From contig CBDBBV010000002.1 of the NCBI GenBank assembly GCA_965203265.1, forward strand, positions 124,001-188,000: DNA of 64,000 nucleotides, written 5' to 3'. How positions within the stretch are numbered: position 1 is the stretch's first letter; the number at the start of each line of letters is the position of its first letter. Both the position numbers and the translations under genes were made by a program. The notes under the pieces were generated by a model. The model made no database searches. It was not told the DNA's origin and was given only the letters and a program-made list of their open reading frames with translations. This document shows, piece by piece, positions 35,598 to 46,000 of the stretch. This stretch comes from JAHRAW01 sp965203265. GTDB lineage: Bacteria; Pseudomonadota; Gammaproteobacteria; Arenicellales; Poriferihabitantaceae.

Positions 35598-37775
35598 CTA
35601 CCTCAGGCGCCGCTCGATCGCCGGAATCGACACGGTAACCGCCACCCCCGGCAAGTCGTCTCGGTTGTCCGCCCACGCCTGCCCGTGGTGATATTCGGCG
35701 ATCAGCCGCACCACGAACAGGCCGAGTCCGAGATGGGAGCGCTTGGGGTTGGTTTTGCCGTGCGACACCATGGGGTCGAACAGCCGGTCGCGCAGATTTT
35801 CCGGCAATGCCCGGCCTTCGTTCAGCACCGCGATTTCGGCGTTTTTCCCCCGGCGGCGCACGCGCACGACGATCGCCCGGCCGGGGAGGCTGAATTGCAC
35901 CGCATTGTCGATCAGTTTGTCGAGCATTTGCGCCAGATGGTCGGCGTTGCCCTCGATGTGCAACGGATCGTCCCCGACCTGCAGTTGAAAGCGGTGGTCG
36001 GGTTGGCTGATGCGGTAGCCGTCGACGAATTCGGTGACCAGCGCGGCCAGATTCAGCGGCTGCTTGACCTCGTTGCGCATCGCCTCTTCCAGATTGGCCG
36101 CTTCGGTCAAACTGGTGAGAATGGCGCGCAGCCGCGCCACGCCGGTTCGCGCCCGCTGCATGTATTGATTTTTCCGTATCCCCGGAATCTCGGTTTCCAG
36201 TATCTGCAGGGATGAGCTGACCACGTTGAGCGGGTTGTTCATCTCGTGGGCGAGGGTGTCGGGCATCCCTTCGAGATAGCGGGTATAACCCGACAGCCGC
36301 TGCAACATGGCGGTAATGCTGCGCCCGAGATCGCCCAGTTCGTCCGTGGGGTAGTTGTGCGCGGGAATGCGCCCATCCACCACCCGCCCCTCGGCGGTGA
36401 TCGCCTTTTCCGTGGTGGTATGCAGCCGTCTCACTCTGGCGGTCAGGCGCCACGCGAACATGAATAGGGCGACTACCACGAAGGCGAACACGAAGGTGGT
36501 GGCCAGGCTGAGATTTCGCAGCAGGCGATACTGCAGCGCCAGCACCACGTTGCTGCTTTGCTCGACGATCACCGCGCCGAGTATTTCATCGCCCGACCGG
36601 ATCGGATATCCGGCGACGATAATCTGCGCTTTTCGATCCAACGACGGGCGCGCATGGGCGCGCGCTTCGCCCTTCAAAATGGTGGTGAAAATCTTGTCCG
36701 GGCGGTGGGTTACATCGGTGGGGACATCGACGAATTGCTCCACCGGGCTCTTCGGCAGCGCCTCGATGCGAGATTGCAGGCGCTGATAGGCGCTCTGCAG
36801 CCAGCCGGGTGGCGGCGCGTCGGTTTTCCCCGAATCGATGGGCGCCGACAGGCCGCCGACCACCGCGCGCACCCGCTGCTCCTTGTCGAGAATCCAGATC
36901 AACGACCTCGGCTGATCCAGCCCCTTGAGTATCTTGGTCAATTCCGGCGAACTCAACAGTATCTGCGCCGGGTCGCTGCCGGACACCTGCGGTGAAGTGG
37001 AGAGAGTCGCGACGATGCTGCGATCGTCGGCGTCATCCACATCGACGACGAAGAACCCTAGTTTCGATCTCGTGCCGATGACATCTCGCGGCATTCGCAA
37101 TTCGACCTGATAGCCCCACTCGGTTTCCGCGATTTCCCCGGTGAATTCGGTCGTCGGCTGGCCCTCCAGCGGCAGGCGCCAGTCCTCGTCCACCAGATAG
37201 ACGCTCGTGCGCCCCGGTGCGCGCGCCACCATCAGGTAGTGCTGCAGCGTGTTGTCGGGGCGTTGCAGCAGAATTCTGATCTGGTCGCTGGTGTCCAGAT
37301 GCAGCAGATCGAGGTCGCGGTACACCACCTGATCGTCGTTGACCGCAAACATGGCGTACAGGAAATTCTCGTAGTAGCCGATCGCGTTCTTCAGGGAAAA
37401 CGAATTCGGGCGGTAATTCTCATCGCACAGGAACGGGTCGCCGCCGGTGTGATAGGTGGCGTGCTGCTGCAGGGATTCCCAGTCGCCGAGCTTGCCGTCC
37501 AGTTGCACCAGACTGTCCAGCCGATGCGCGTACAGGTCGCTTCTCTCGCCGAGCACTTCCGGCACGCCGGTGGCGGGGTTGAACAGCTCGGAGCGATCGT
37601 TGAGCACCGTGGCGATGCCGCTGGCGGTCAAGAGCAGGGCTTCCTGTTGCCCCTGCAGCAGAAACTTCTTCATCTCCTGCACATAATGGTAGCCCAGCCA
37701 GGGGATGATCAGCAGGGCGAGCACCAGCCAGATCAGTTTGATCTGTATGCTCGCTGCGCGCAGTCGTCGGAGCAT
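35598..37775 (-). CDS. Sensor histidine kinase, sortase-system type (PdsS-like)
   Basis: 725 residues. An N-terminal helix (IKLIWLVLALLIIPWLGYHY) and a second helix near residues 425-445 (FVFAFVVVALFMFAW) bracket a periplasmic sensor of about 390 residues. This is followed by HAMP, an H-box (LAHEMNNPLNVVSSSLQ) with the phosphoacceptor histidine, an N-box (LDKLIDNAVQFS) and a G-box (LGLGLFVVRLIAEY). Length and periplasmic sequence resemble the proteobacterial dedicated sortase system histidine kinase family (TIGR03785). It is cotranscribed with the response regulator 36 bases upstream. No sortase or LPXTG substrate is nearby. Confidence 0.72.
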   Translation of the reverse strand: MLRRLRAASIQIKLIWLVLALLIIPWLGYHYVQEMKKFLLQGQQEALLLTASGIATVLNDRSELFNPATGVPEVLGERSDLYAHRLDSLVQLDGKLGDWESLQQHATYHTGGDPFLCDENYRPNSFSLKNAIGYYENFLYAMFAVNDDQVVYRDLDLLHLDTSDQIRILLQRPDNTLQHYLMVARAPGRTSVYLVDEDWRLPLEGQPTTEFTGEIAETEWGYQVELRMPRDVIGTRSKLGFFVVDVDDADDRSIVATLSTSPQVSGSDPAQILLSSPELTKILKGLDQPRSLIWILDKEQRVRAVVGGLSAPIDSGKTDAPPPGWLQSAYQRLQSRIEALPKSPVEQFVDVPTDVTHRPDKIFTTILKGEARAHARPSLDRKAQIIVAGYPIRSGDEILGAVIVEQSSNVVLALQYRLLRNLSLATTFVFAFVVVALFMFAWRLTARVRRLHTTTEKAITAEGRVVDGRIPAHNYPTDELGDLGRSITAMLQRLSGYTRYLEGMPDTLAHEMNNPLNVVSSSLQILETEIPGIRKNQYMQRARTGVARLRAILTSLTEAANLEEAMRNEVKQPLNLAALVTEFVDGYRISQPDHRFQLQVGDDPLHIEGNADHLAQMLDKLIDNAVQFSLPGRAIVVRVRRRGKNAEIAVLNEGRALPENLRDRLFDPMVSHGKTNPKRSHLGLGLFVVRLIAEYHHGQAWADNRDDLPGVAVTVSIPAIERRLR

Positions 37776-37811
37776 GGCCGGTGAAATTCCGCAGCGACCC
37801 CGCTGGCGGGA

Positions 37812-38507
37812 TCAGTCCGAATTCCAACGGTAGCCGACGCCGAATACCGTTTTAATCATGGAAAAATTCCGATCCGCCTCCTTGAACTTCTTGCGGATTC
37901 GCCGAACATACCCGTTGATGGTGTTCTTCTCCACATAACTCTGGCGGGTAACCTGCATGAGTGCGTCGTAGGTTTTGACATGGCCGGGATGCCGGGCGAG
38001 GGCTTCGATCAGCCAGAATTCGGTCAGCGTCAGGTTCATCACCTGCCCCCTCCATCGCACCGACATGGTGTTTTGGTCGAGGGTCAGATCGCCGAGCACG
38101 AGCGTGGACGGTTGTTCCGCTTCGGTTTGCAGCATCGAGGCGATGCGAAACAGCGACGACACCCGCACCGCCAGAAACTGCAGATTCACCGGTTTGGTGA
38201 TGTAGTCCCAGGCGTCCAGCCGCAGGCCGGAAACCCGGTCGATATCGCTGTCTCGGGCGGTCAGGAAGATGATCGGCATGTTCGGGCTGCGCTGGCGCAA
38301 GTCCCGGCACAGGTCGAAACCGCCGTCTATTTCATCCTCCAGCATGATGTCCAAAATGGCGAGGTCCGGCAGGTGCCGCTTGAATCCGGCCAAGGCCGCC
38401 CGGCAGTTGCCGTAGGTGTGAATGGCATAGCCCTGAGACTTGAGCGCGTGGGCGTAATTGGCGCGCTGATCGGTGTCGTCCTCAACGATGGCGATGACTT
38501 TCGACAT
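37812..38507 (-). CDS. OmpR-type response regulator, sortase-system type (PdsR-like)
   Basis: 231 residues from ATG 38507. The receiver domain has the acidic pair VEDD, phosphoacceptor in LAILDIMLEDEIDGGFDLCR, LTARDSD and the conserved lysine in YITKPVNL. The C-terminal winged-helix DNA-binding domain (MNLTLTEFWLIEALARHPG, YVEKNTINGYVRRIRKKF) is of the OmpR/PhoB kind. The ILEDEIDGGFDLCR-like insertion resembles the sortase-system regulator TIGR03787. It probably controls its own operon through the repeats at 38597-38692. An upstream extension to 38627 lacks support. Confidence 0.78.
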   Translation of the reverse strand: MSKVIAIVEDDTDQRANYAHALKSQGYAIHTYGNCRAALAGFKRHLPDLAILDIMLEDEIDGGFDLCRDLRQRSPNMPIIFLTARDSDIDRVSGLRLDAWDYITKPVNLQFLAVRVSSLFRIASMLQTEAEQPSTLVLGDLTLDQNTMSVRWRGQVMNLTLTEFWLIEALARHPGHVKTYDALMQVTRQSYVEKNTINGYVRRIRKKFKEADRNFSMIKTVFGVGYRWNSD

Positions 38508-38596
38508 GAATGGCGTGTAGCGGCTGGCAGTCGGTGGCCGCAAAATCGGCGGTTGACGGGTAAGGCGAGTATACGGGATTGGCAACACCGCAAGCG

Positions 38597-38692
38597 AATG
38601 CCCGGCCGAGTGCCACAAAAATGCCATTTTTTTCTCGCTTCAATGCCATTCCCCGGAGTTGTAATGCCACTGTTTCCCCGCTGGAAAATGCC
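38597..38692. repeat. Five AATGCC direct repeats, candidate response-regulator operator
   Basis: AATGCC occurs at 38597, 38620, 38642, 38663 and 38687, all in the same orientation, with starts 23, 22, 21 and 24 bases apart, close to two helical turns. A sixth TGCCA at 38611 falls near the half-period. The array lies between the response regulator (minus strand) and the small gene at 38755, so either could be its target. Confidence 0.6.
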
Positions 38693-38754
38693 CCGACGCC
38701 CGCCGACCGCGGCGATTTCCGGGAACGGGAGAACAACGCAGAGGAAACCCGACC

Positions 38755-38916
38755 ATGAAGCAGAAAGTTTTTATCCCGGTAACCGACGAGATGCTCTACG
38801 ATCATCCGGAGTTGATCACCGCGCCGCTGCAGCCGTTCACCATCGACCAGCCGTGCTTTCACTGGATGGCGGACGCCGAGATCGAGATCATCGAACCGGA
38901 AAAACCGGCGGCCTGA
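38755..38916 (+). CDS. Small conserved hypothetical protein (53 residues)
   Basis: A 53-codon gene beginning MKQKVFIPVTDEMLYDHPEL, then ITAPLQPFTIDQPCFHWMAD, with GAGGAAA (38740-38746) as a good ribosome binding site. The sequence is acidic and has no signal peptide. I recall similar short proteins in gammaproteobacteria but no function. It stands between the divergent response regulator and the convergent uvrD gene and may be regulated by the AATGCC repeats upstream. Confidence 0.65.
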   Translation: MKQKVFIPVTDEMLYDHPELITAPLQPFTIDQPCFHWMADAEIEIIEPEKPAA

Positions 38917-38941
38917 TCTACCCGCGCCGCCGCAAGCCGGA

Positions 38942-41095
38942 TCAAACCGGCTCCAGATTGGCATATGCGCACACCAGCCACTTCGGCCCCACCTCGGCAA
39001 AATTGACCTGAATGCGGGCGTGTTCCCCCCGTCCCTCGAGCTCGACCACCATGCCCTCGCCGAATTTCCTGTGGCGCACCTGCCGTCCCGGTGCAAGCCC
39101 GTTGAAGGCACGGTCGCTGGGCGCCGCCGGGCGAATCAGTGGGCGGGTTATCTGAGCCGAACGAATTTCCTCGATGTGGCGGGACGGGATTTCGCCCAGA
39201 AAGCGAGACGGCTGGGCATAGTGCTCGCGCCCGTGCAGACGCCGGATTTCCGCGTAGCAGATGATCAATTGCCGCATCGCCCGCGTCATGCCGACATAGC
39301 ACAGGCGGCGTTCCTCCTCCAACCGACCGGGTTCCTCCAATGAGCGTTGGTGGGGGAAGAGTCCCTCCTCCATGCCGCACAGGAAAACCAGCGGAAATTC
39401 CAGCCCCTTGGCGGAATGCAGGCTCATCAACTGCACACAATCCTCCCATTCCTCGGCCTGACCTTCTCCGGCTTCGAGCGCCGCGTTGGCGAGGAACAGC
39501 GACAGCGCATCCAGATCCTCCTCTTCATCCGGAGTGAAATTTCTCGCGGCATTGACCAATTCCTCGAGATTTTCGACCCGTCCCTGCGCGCGCTCACTGC
39601 GATCGTTCTTGTGGTGTTCGAGCAGGCCGCTGTGCCGCAGCGCATAGTCGGTCGCCTCCCCCAGTTGCAGATTGGCGGTGGCCTCGGCCATGCCGTCGAT
39701 GAGGCGCAAAAAGCGGTGTACCGCGCCCGCGGCGCGCGGCGACAGTTCATCTCCGGCGATGATTTCGCCGGCGGACTGCCACATCGAAATCCGGTTTTGC
39801 CGCGCTCGGCGGCGAATCTGCTCGAGAGTTTTCGCACCGATTCCGCGAACCGGCAGATTGACGACGCGCTCGAAGGCCGGATCCGAGTCGCGACTGGAGA
39901 TGAGCCGCAGATACGCCAGCGCGTCCTTGATTTCGGCACGCTCGAAGAAGCGCAGGCCGCCGTACACCCGATAGGGCATGCCGGCGGACAGCAATTCCTC
40001 TTCGAATGCCCGCGACTGCGCGTTGGAGCGGTACAGCAGGGCGACGCTGTCGCGCCGGTTGCCCTGCGCCACCCATTGTTCGATGTGCCCCACCACAAAG
40101 CGCGCTTCGTCGATTTCGTTGCTGGCCGCATACAGCCGGATTGGTTCGCCGACCGGCGCCTCGGTCCACAACTCCTTGCCCAGACGGCTGGCGTTGTTGG
40201 CGATGAGGCCGTTCGCGGCGCTCAGAATGTTGCCGCTGGAGCGGTAATTTTGCTCCAAACGGATCACCGTGGCGCCGGGGAAATCCTTCTCGAAGCGCAG
40301 CAGATTTTCCACCCGCGCCCCGCGCCAGCCGTAGATGGATTGGTCGTCGTCGCCCACGGCGAACAGCTGGCCGTGAGCCTCGCTCAGCAGGCGCAGCCAG
40401 CGGTATTGAATGGTGTTGGTGTCCTGAAATTCGTCCACCAGCACGTGCTGGAAACGCTGCTGATAGGTTTCGCGAACCTGTTGGTTGTGGCGGAACAACT
40501 CCAGCGCGCGCAACAGAATCTCGGCAAAATCCACCAGCCCGAAACGCCCGCACAGTTCCTCGTAGGCGCGGTAGATGCGAAGCAGAGATTGCTGCTGATC
40601 GTCGTCGCCCGCCGGCGGCAGATCCTGGGAGCGGCGCGCCTCTTCCTTGTGGGTGTTGATCATCCATTGCACCTGTCTGGGCGGCCACTGAGCCTCATCC
40701 AGATTCAGTTCCCGCAGGACTCGGCGAATCAGCCGATACTGGTCGTCGCTGTCGATGATTTGAAAATCCTGCGGCAGCCCGGCTGCTTGGAAGTGCAGCC
40801 GCAGCAGTCGATGACACAGGCCGTGAAAAGTGCCCATCCACATGCCCCCGGCGGGCGCGCCCAGCAACTGCGCGATGCGCCCGCGCATTTCGCGGGAAGC
40901 CTTGTTGGTGAAGGTGACCGCGAGGATCGACAGCGGCGAAATCCGCTGCGCCTGCACCAGCCACGCCACCCGATGGGTGAGCACCCGAGTCTTGCCGCTG
41001 CCGGCGCCGGCCAGCACCAGCAACGCCCCCGCGGGCGCCGCCACGGCTTGCCGCTGGGCTTCGTTCAGGGGGTCGAGAATCGGCGAAACATCCAT
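38942..41095 (-). CDS. uvrD: DNA helicase II UvrD
   Basis: 717 residues from ATG 41095. Superfamily 1 helicase motifs are present in order: Walker A LAGAGSGKTRVLTHR, motif Ia TFTNKASREMRGRI, motif II VDEFQDTN, motif III VGDDDQSIYGWRGA, motif IV RLEQNYRS, VALLYRSNAQSR, and motif VI LCYVGMTRAM. The C-terminal Tudor-like end (HRKFGEGMVVELEGRGEHAR) identifies UvrD rather than Rep. It unwinds DNA in nucleotide excision and mismatch repair. The long open frame upstream of 41095 is antisense to the aminotransferase gene and is not part of it. Confidence 0.95.
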   Translation of the reverse strand: MDVSPILDPLNEAQRQAVAAPAGALLVLAGAGSGKTRVLTHRVAWLVQAQRISPLSILAVTFTNKASREMRGRIAQLLGAPAGGMWMGTFHGLCHRLLRLHFQAAGLPQDFQIIDSDDQYRLIRRVLRELNLDEAQWPPRQVQWMINTHKEEARRSQDLPPAGDDDQQQSLLRIYRAYEELCGRFGLVDFAEILLRALELFRHNQQVRETYQQRFQHVLVDEFQDTNTIQYRWLRLLSEAHGQLFAVGDDDQSIYGWRGARVENLLRFEKDFPGATVIRLEQNYRSSGNILSAANGLIANNASRLGKELWTEAPVGEPIRLYAASNEIDEARFVVGHIEQWVAQGNRRDSVALLYRSNAQSRAFEEELLSAGMPYRVYGGLRFFERAEIKDALAYLRLISSRDSDPAFERVVNLPVRGIGAKTLEQIRRRARQNRISMWQSAGEIIAGDELSPRAAGAVHRFLRLIDGMAEATANLQLGEATDYALRHSGLLEHHKNDRSERAQGRVENLEELVNAARNFTPDEEEDLDALSLFLANAALEAGEGQAEEWEDCVQLMSLHSAKGLEFPLVFLCGMEEGLFPHQRSLEEPGRLEEERRLCYVGMTRAMRQLIICYAEIRRLHGREHYAQPSRFLGEIPSRHIEEIRSAQITRPLIRPAAPSDRAFNGLAPGRQVRHRKFGEGMVVELEGRGEHARIQVNFAEVGPKWLVCAYANLEPV

Positions 41096-41185
41096 GCGGG
41101 GGATTGTAACCCGTAAGCGGAATCGGTGGCCGGCACAGTCCCCGCGCGTCCGCTCCCGGCCGGCTCGGCCGATCGCCGGGGACTG

Positions 41186-41213
41186 TTGCATAGCCGGCGT
41201 AACCGGGTATGAT
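41186..41213 (+). promoter_or_regulatory. Possible promoter of the aminotransferase gene
   Basis: TTGCAT (41186-41191), 16 bases, TATGAT (41208-41213) stand 63 bases upstream of ATG 41276. The -10 hexamer matches consensus at five of six positions; the -35 is weaker. It is the only good candidate in the gap between uvrD and this gene. Confidence 0.4.
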
Positions 41214-41275
41214 TGCGGCAGCCGGCCGAACGAGACGGCGGCGTATTTCCGCAAACCCGACAGCAGGTATCGACG

Positions 41276-42673
41276 ATGAACAACGGAGCAATCCCCCCCA
41301 TCGACAGCGGCGAAATCGTCAGCGACGACCGCGCCCATGTATGGCATCACCTCAGCCAGCACAAGCCGCTGAAAAACGCCGACCCCATGGTCATCGTCGA
41401 AGGCGAAGGGCTGCGGATTCGGGACATAAACGGCAAGACCTATCTGGACGCGGTGTCCGGCGGGGTGTGGACCGTCAACGTGGGGTATGGCCGCGAGCGC
41501 ATCGCCCGAGCGGTGCACGACCAACTGGTCAAAATGTGCTATTTCGCCAATTCCGCCGGCAACGTTCCGGGGGCGATCTTCGCCAAGGAACTGGTCGCGA
41601 AGATGCCGAGCCTCAGCCGGGTGTACTACTCCAATTCCGGCTCCGAGGCCAACGAGAAGGGCTACAAACTGGTGCGCCAGCTGGCGGAACTGAAGAACAA
41701 CGGGCAAAAACACAAGATCGTCTACCGCGACCGCGATTACCACGGCACCACCATTACCGCGCTGAGCTCCTGCGGGCAATTCCAGCGCAAGGCGCAGTAC
41801 GGGCCGTTCACCCCGGGATTCGTCGAAATCCCCCACTGCCTCGCCTACCACGCGCCCAACGGCGATGATCCGGATTTCGGCGTGCAGGCCGCGCGGGAAC
41901 TGGAGAAGGCGATCCTGCGCGAGGGGCCGGACACGGTCGGATCGGTGGTGCTCGAGCCGATCACCGCCGGCGGCGGCGTCATCATCCCGCCGCCGGGCTA
42001 CTTTGAAACCATCGAGGAAATCTGCCGCAAATACGGGGTGCTGCTGCACATCGACGAAGTGGTTTGCGGCCTCGGGCGAACCGGCAAGTGGTTCGGCTAC
42101 CAACACTTCGGCATCCAGCCGGACATCGTCACCATGGCCAAGGGCATCGCCAGCGGCTATGCCGCCATCGCCGTTACCGTCACCAGCGAAGACCTGTTCG
42201 GCGAATTTCTCGCCGACTCCGACGAAAAACTGCGCTATTTCCGCGACATCAGCACCTTCGGCGGCTGTACCGCCGGGCCGGCGGCGGCGCTCGAGAACCT
42301 GCACATCATCGAGGAGGAAAACCTGCTCGCCAATGCGGCGGCGATGGGCGACTACCTCATGGAATGCCTACTGGAATTGCAGGAAAAACACGCCATCATC
42401 GGCGATGTACGCGGCGGCAAGGGCTTGTTCGCCGGCGCCGAACTGGTCGCGGATCGCGCCACCCGCGAACCGGTGGACGAATCCGTCGCCATCGCCGTGG
42501 TGGCCGATTGCCTGAAACAGGGCGTAATGATCGGACGAACCAACCGCAGCTTCCCCCAACACAACAACACCCTGTGCCTGAGCCCGGCACTCATCTGCAA
42601 CCGAGACGACATCGACGAAATCATCGCCGCTATGGACGGCGCTCTGAGCCGTACTGGCCGCGCCGCGCACTGA
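41276..42673 (+). CDS. tpa: Taurine:pyruvate aminotransferase-type class III aminotransferase
   Basis: 465 residues from ATG 41276. It is a fold-type I PLP enzyme (class III, omega-amino acid transaminase). Near the start HVWHHLSQHKPLKNADPMVI and YLDAVSGGVWTVNVGYGR closely follow the taurine--pyruvate aminotransferase family. The PLP lysine is in VTMAKGIASGY. It would convert taurine and pyruvate to sulfoacetaldehyde and alanine. The gene is isolated: taurine transport and sulfoacetaldehyde acetyltransferase are not in the window, so another omega-amino acid substrate remains possible. Confidence 0.78.
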   Translation: MNNGAIPPIDSGEIVSDDRAHVWHHLSQHKPLKNADPMVIVEGEGLRIRDINGKTYLDAVSGGVWTVNVGYGRERIARAVHDQLVKMCYFANSAGNVPGAIFAKELVAKMPSLSRVYYSNSGSEANEKGYKLVRQLAELKNNGQKHKIVYRDRDYHGTTITALSSCGQFQRKAQYGPFTPGFVEIPHCLAYHAPNGDDPDFGVQAARELEKAILREGPDTVGSVVLEPITAGGGVIIPPPGYFETIEEICRKYGVLLHIDEVVCGLGRTGKWFGYQHFGIQPDIVTMAKGIASGYAAIAVTVTSEDLFGEFLADSDEKLRYFRDISTFGGCTAGPAAALENLHIIEEENLLANAAAMGDYLMECLLELQEKHAIIGDVRGGKGLFAGAELVADRATREPVDESVAIAVVADCLKQGVMIGRTNRSFPQHNNTLCLSPALICNRDDIDEIIAAMDGALSRTGRAAH

Positions 42674-42693
42674 TTTATCGGTAGGATTGAAAG

Positions 42694-42770
42694 TGGTGGC
42701 TACGCCCTGGCTTGAACAGGGGACCTCACCATTATGAGTGGTGCGCTCTAACCGACTGAGCTACGTAGCC
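42694..42770 (-). tRNA. tRNA-Met (elongator, anticodon CAT)
   Basis: A 77-base tRNA with encoded CCA on the minus strand. The acceptor GGCTACG/CGTAGCC, D-loop AGCTCAGTCGGTTAGAG, anticodon arm CACCA-CTCATAA-TGGTG and T-loop GTTCAAGCC are present. It lacks the initiator-type mispair at position 1-72, so it is elongator Met; the sequence resembles Escherichia metT. The 3' end points away from the AT-rich region. Confidence 0.94.
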
Positions 42771-43050
42771 ACGGGGGAATGGCGAAGGGTAGCGCAATTT
42801 CAATGCCGGCGCAATAGCATATGGGCTTGTTTCGGATCTGGACTGAAGTCATGATCAGGTTGGGTGAATCGGAGTTATACGGACCTCGTCAATCTGACGA
42901 AATTCATGGGGTAGCCGTGCTGTCTATCCGATTGCCTGGTCAGCGCCTAGTCTGAATACTATGTAGCAAGCGAAATTTTCTATTCGCCGGTAGCGTGTTG
43001 GCTATCTCTATGGGAAATATTACGTGAAACCATTTATGTGAAATACAAAC

Positions 43051-46000
43051 ATGTCAAAGATCGATATGAGTAAAAAAGGCTGGTCCAAGTGGATCGCGCA
43101 ACAGTTGGAAGAACACAAGAAAGTGTATAAATATAGCCCTGAGCGTCTAATCGCGGAGTACCGGCGCGAGAAAGCTTCTATGCACGACTACCAAGGACGG
43201 GAACTATTAGAATTGCTTCAGAATGCAAATGATGCGGCTGCCGCAGACAATAAGAAATGCCGAGTGAAAATTAGGTTATGTGATGTTGGTATAGCCGTGG
43301 GGAATACTGGACAGCCATTCTCAAAGGATGGAATTAAAAGCCTGATGATCAGCGATCTAAGTCCGAAAAGTCATTCTCCAAACTTAATTGGCGATAAGGG
43401 CTTAGGATTGCGTGCTCTCCTGAATTGGTGTAGTTATCCTATAATAATTAGCGGAAATCTCTCCTTGACTTACTCTAAAGAGTACACAGAAGAATGGTTG
43501 TATTCACTTTGTGACAAAGAACCGGATATTTCAAAAGCTGTAAATAAAGAAAAGAATCAAACTCATGAGCTACCTGTTCCAAAATTGCTAGTGCCAATCG
43601 TAGATCGTGAAGTATTTGAGGATCGCAGTGAAATTTCTGATAAATCTCGTTGTTTGATTCGCGTAGCCGATGAAATGCATAGAGATGGATTAGATACAGT
43701 TGTTGCGGCTACATTCGATAATCAGGATCAATTCAGCGCGGCTGCCGAACAAATCGAAAATCTTCGAAGTGAAATCCTGCTTTTGGTAAAAAACATAGAA
43801 TCTATAGAGATTTTCGCCAATGATACAAAATCAATCTGTAAGTTGGATGTTATCGATCAAAAATCAGAAAATTTCGATTATGTAATCTTACGAAAAAGAA
43901 ATGGAGAAAAATTATCAGGTTGGAAACGGTGGAAACTTTCCGGAAGTATCCCAAAGGAAGATTGTGATAAAGATAATCCTTCCAATTCGAAATATGAGGT
44001 AGTCGTAGCAGTACCCGATGATCCAAATAATGCGCCTAGTGCTTTATTTACTTATTTTCCAACAAAAATTAATCTCAATTATTCTGCGTTATGTCATGCA
44101 ACATTGGATCTTACTTCCAATCGAGATGGTGTGCGGGAGAACAATATCAATAAATATGTTCTTTCTAAGTTGGCAACACTTTTGGCAAAAATTTCGGAAT
44201 ACATATGCAGTAAAGACGATCCCTGGGCAGCATGCAATCTTTTGCTATTACAAAAACAACATGACGAAACTCTAAAAAGTCTTGGTTTTTATGAAAACTT
44301 AATCAAAAACGCAAAAAATCGAAAGATTGTCCCTGTGGTTTCTGGTGAATTCAAACGTTCATCCGATGTTCGCCGATTGCCTTGGGATTATGGTGATTGG
44401 CTTCCACAAATAGGATTTGGGAACTTTGCTTTATCTACTACTGGCTCCTGGACAAATAAGTATCAGTTTCTAGAGGCGTTGAATATACCTTTTTGTGATA
44501 TATGCGATTTCATAGAAATTCTCCGAGGCATATCTACAGAATTGAATATTAATGAACGGACAAATCTGATCTCAGGACTTGCTGAGAATTATAATTTTAA
44601 ACCAGAAACCCCATTTGTACCATTATGGATCAATGCCCAAGGAAATTTGATCAAGGAAGGCGATCCAATATTTATACCCCCAGCATCAGGTGAGTTACCG
44701 GAATTTCCAGTTTGGGCGAATGTGGAGTGGTTAAATCCGAAGTTTCTAGATTGCCTCAAGAGAAAATTAGAAACGAAAGATAACCGCCAGCTGTCTTCCA
44801 AAATACAAAGAATTGGCGAAATACACGAATTTAATCGGCGGGAAGTTGCTCAGTCTTTGACTAAAATTGCCAACAGGTATATTGAGGAGCATAAGGATTT
44901 AGAAGAACAAATCAGGCTTGAGCTTCTACATACTTTATGGAAAATTTTTAATATCAGGCACGATAAATCGGATCGCAGGCTTCTCGATAATTTACAGATA
45001 TATGTCCGCACCAATCAAGGTAAATTCAAGCCAGCAAATTGTGTCTACTTTTCGAAAAATTACAACGATGATGGGGAAGTAGTTGAACGACTTTACAGTG
45101 GCTCACAACATGCCTTTATCCTTGGCAATCAAGAGAGCATGGGCCTAAATCCCGAGAATGATCATATACAGTTTTTCAAATGGCTAGGAGTGCAGAATTG
45201 GCCGAGGCTACTGCCCGTAAAAGAACCAAGCCAAGATTATATTGATCAAGAATTAAATGATCTGAACAATCCCGTTCGATTCGATGATGCTAATGAAGTA
45301 TATGAAAAGGCGGATATTTCCCGTGTATCGATAAAAGGTCTCCAGGTTTTTCATGATCTTGAACATATCGTTGAGAATGCGCCATTCGAGGCTATATTGA
45401 CTTGGTTGGCAAAGGATGGTCGTGCTTCTGAAATGATCAATAATGATAAATGCAATGGGACTCTCACAGGGTTTCCTCCTCGTAAATCAAAATCTCGCAA
45501 GTTACAAAAAGATTTTCGCAACTATTCAAAGTGGATTTTTTCGAATACCTCTTGGGTGCCGACAAAATCGGGCAAAAAGAAACGTCTCGTCTATTGTTCT
45601 CTCATAAGTGAAAATACTAACTTACCAAGCAAATTTCTATCTCCAATTTCTTTCTCGGAAAAGATCAATAAATTTTTTCGTTGTCATGAAGTGGAAAAAA
45701 GAAAAGTGTTGAGAGTTTTGGAAGATTTAGGGGTACCGTCGTGCATCGATGATTTAGATTGGGTCGCTTATTATAATATAATAAGTTCTCTGCCAAAAGT
45801 GGATCCAAATGGTGAAAAAGCGAAATTTCTGTACAATCTATTTCTTCAGAGAAAAGATATTTCTGTGCCAGATGAGATTAGATATGATTTTATCAGTAAT
45901 AAAAAAATGTGGGGAATTAAGAATGAAACGGGGCAGTATTTCTCTATCGGAGAATTATATTATCTGGATATAGATCATCTATCTGATGATATAAAACGAC

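Noticed and set aside
42694..42771. tRNA-Met 3' end as phage-type attachment site for the AT-rich gene
   Set aside because: The gene is on the 5' side of the tRNA, and no direct repeat or integrase is visible.
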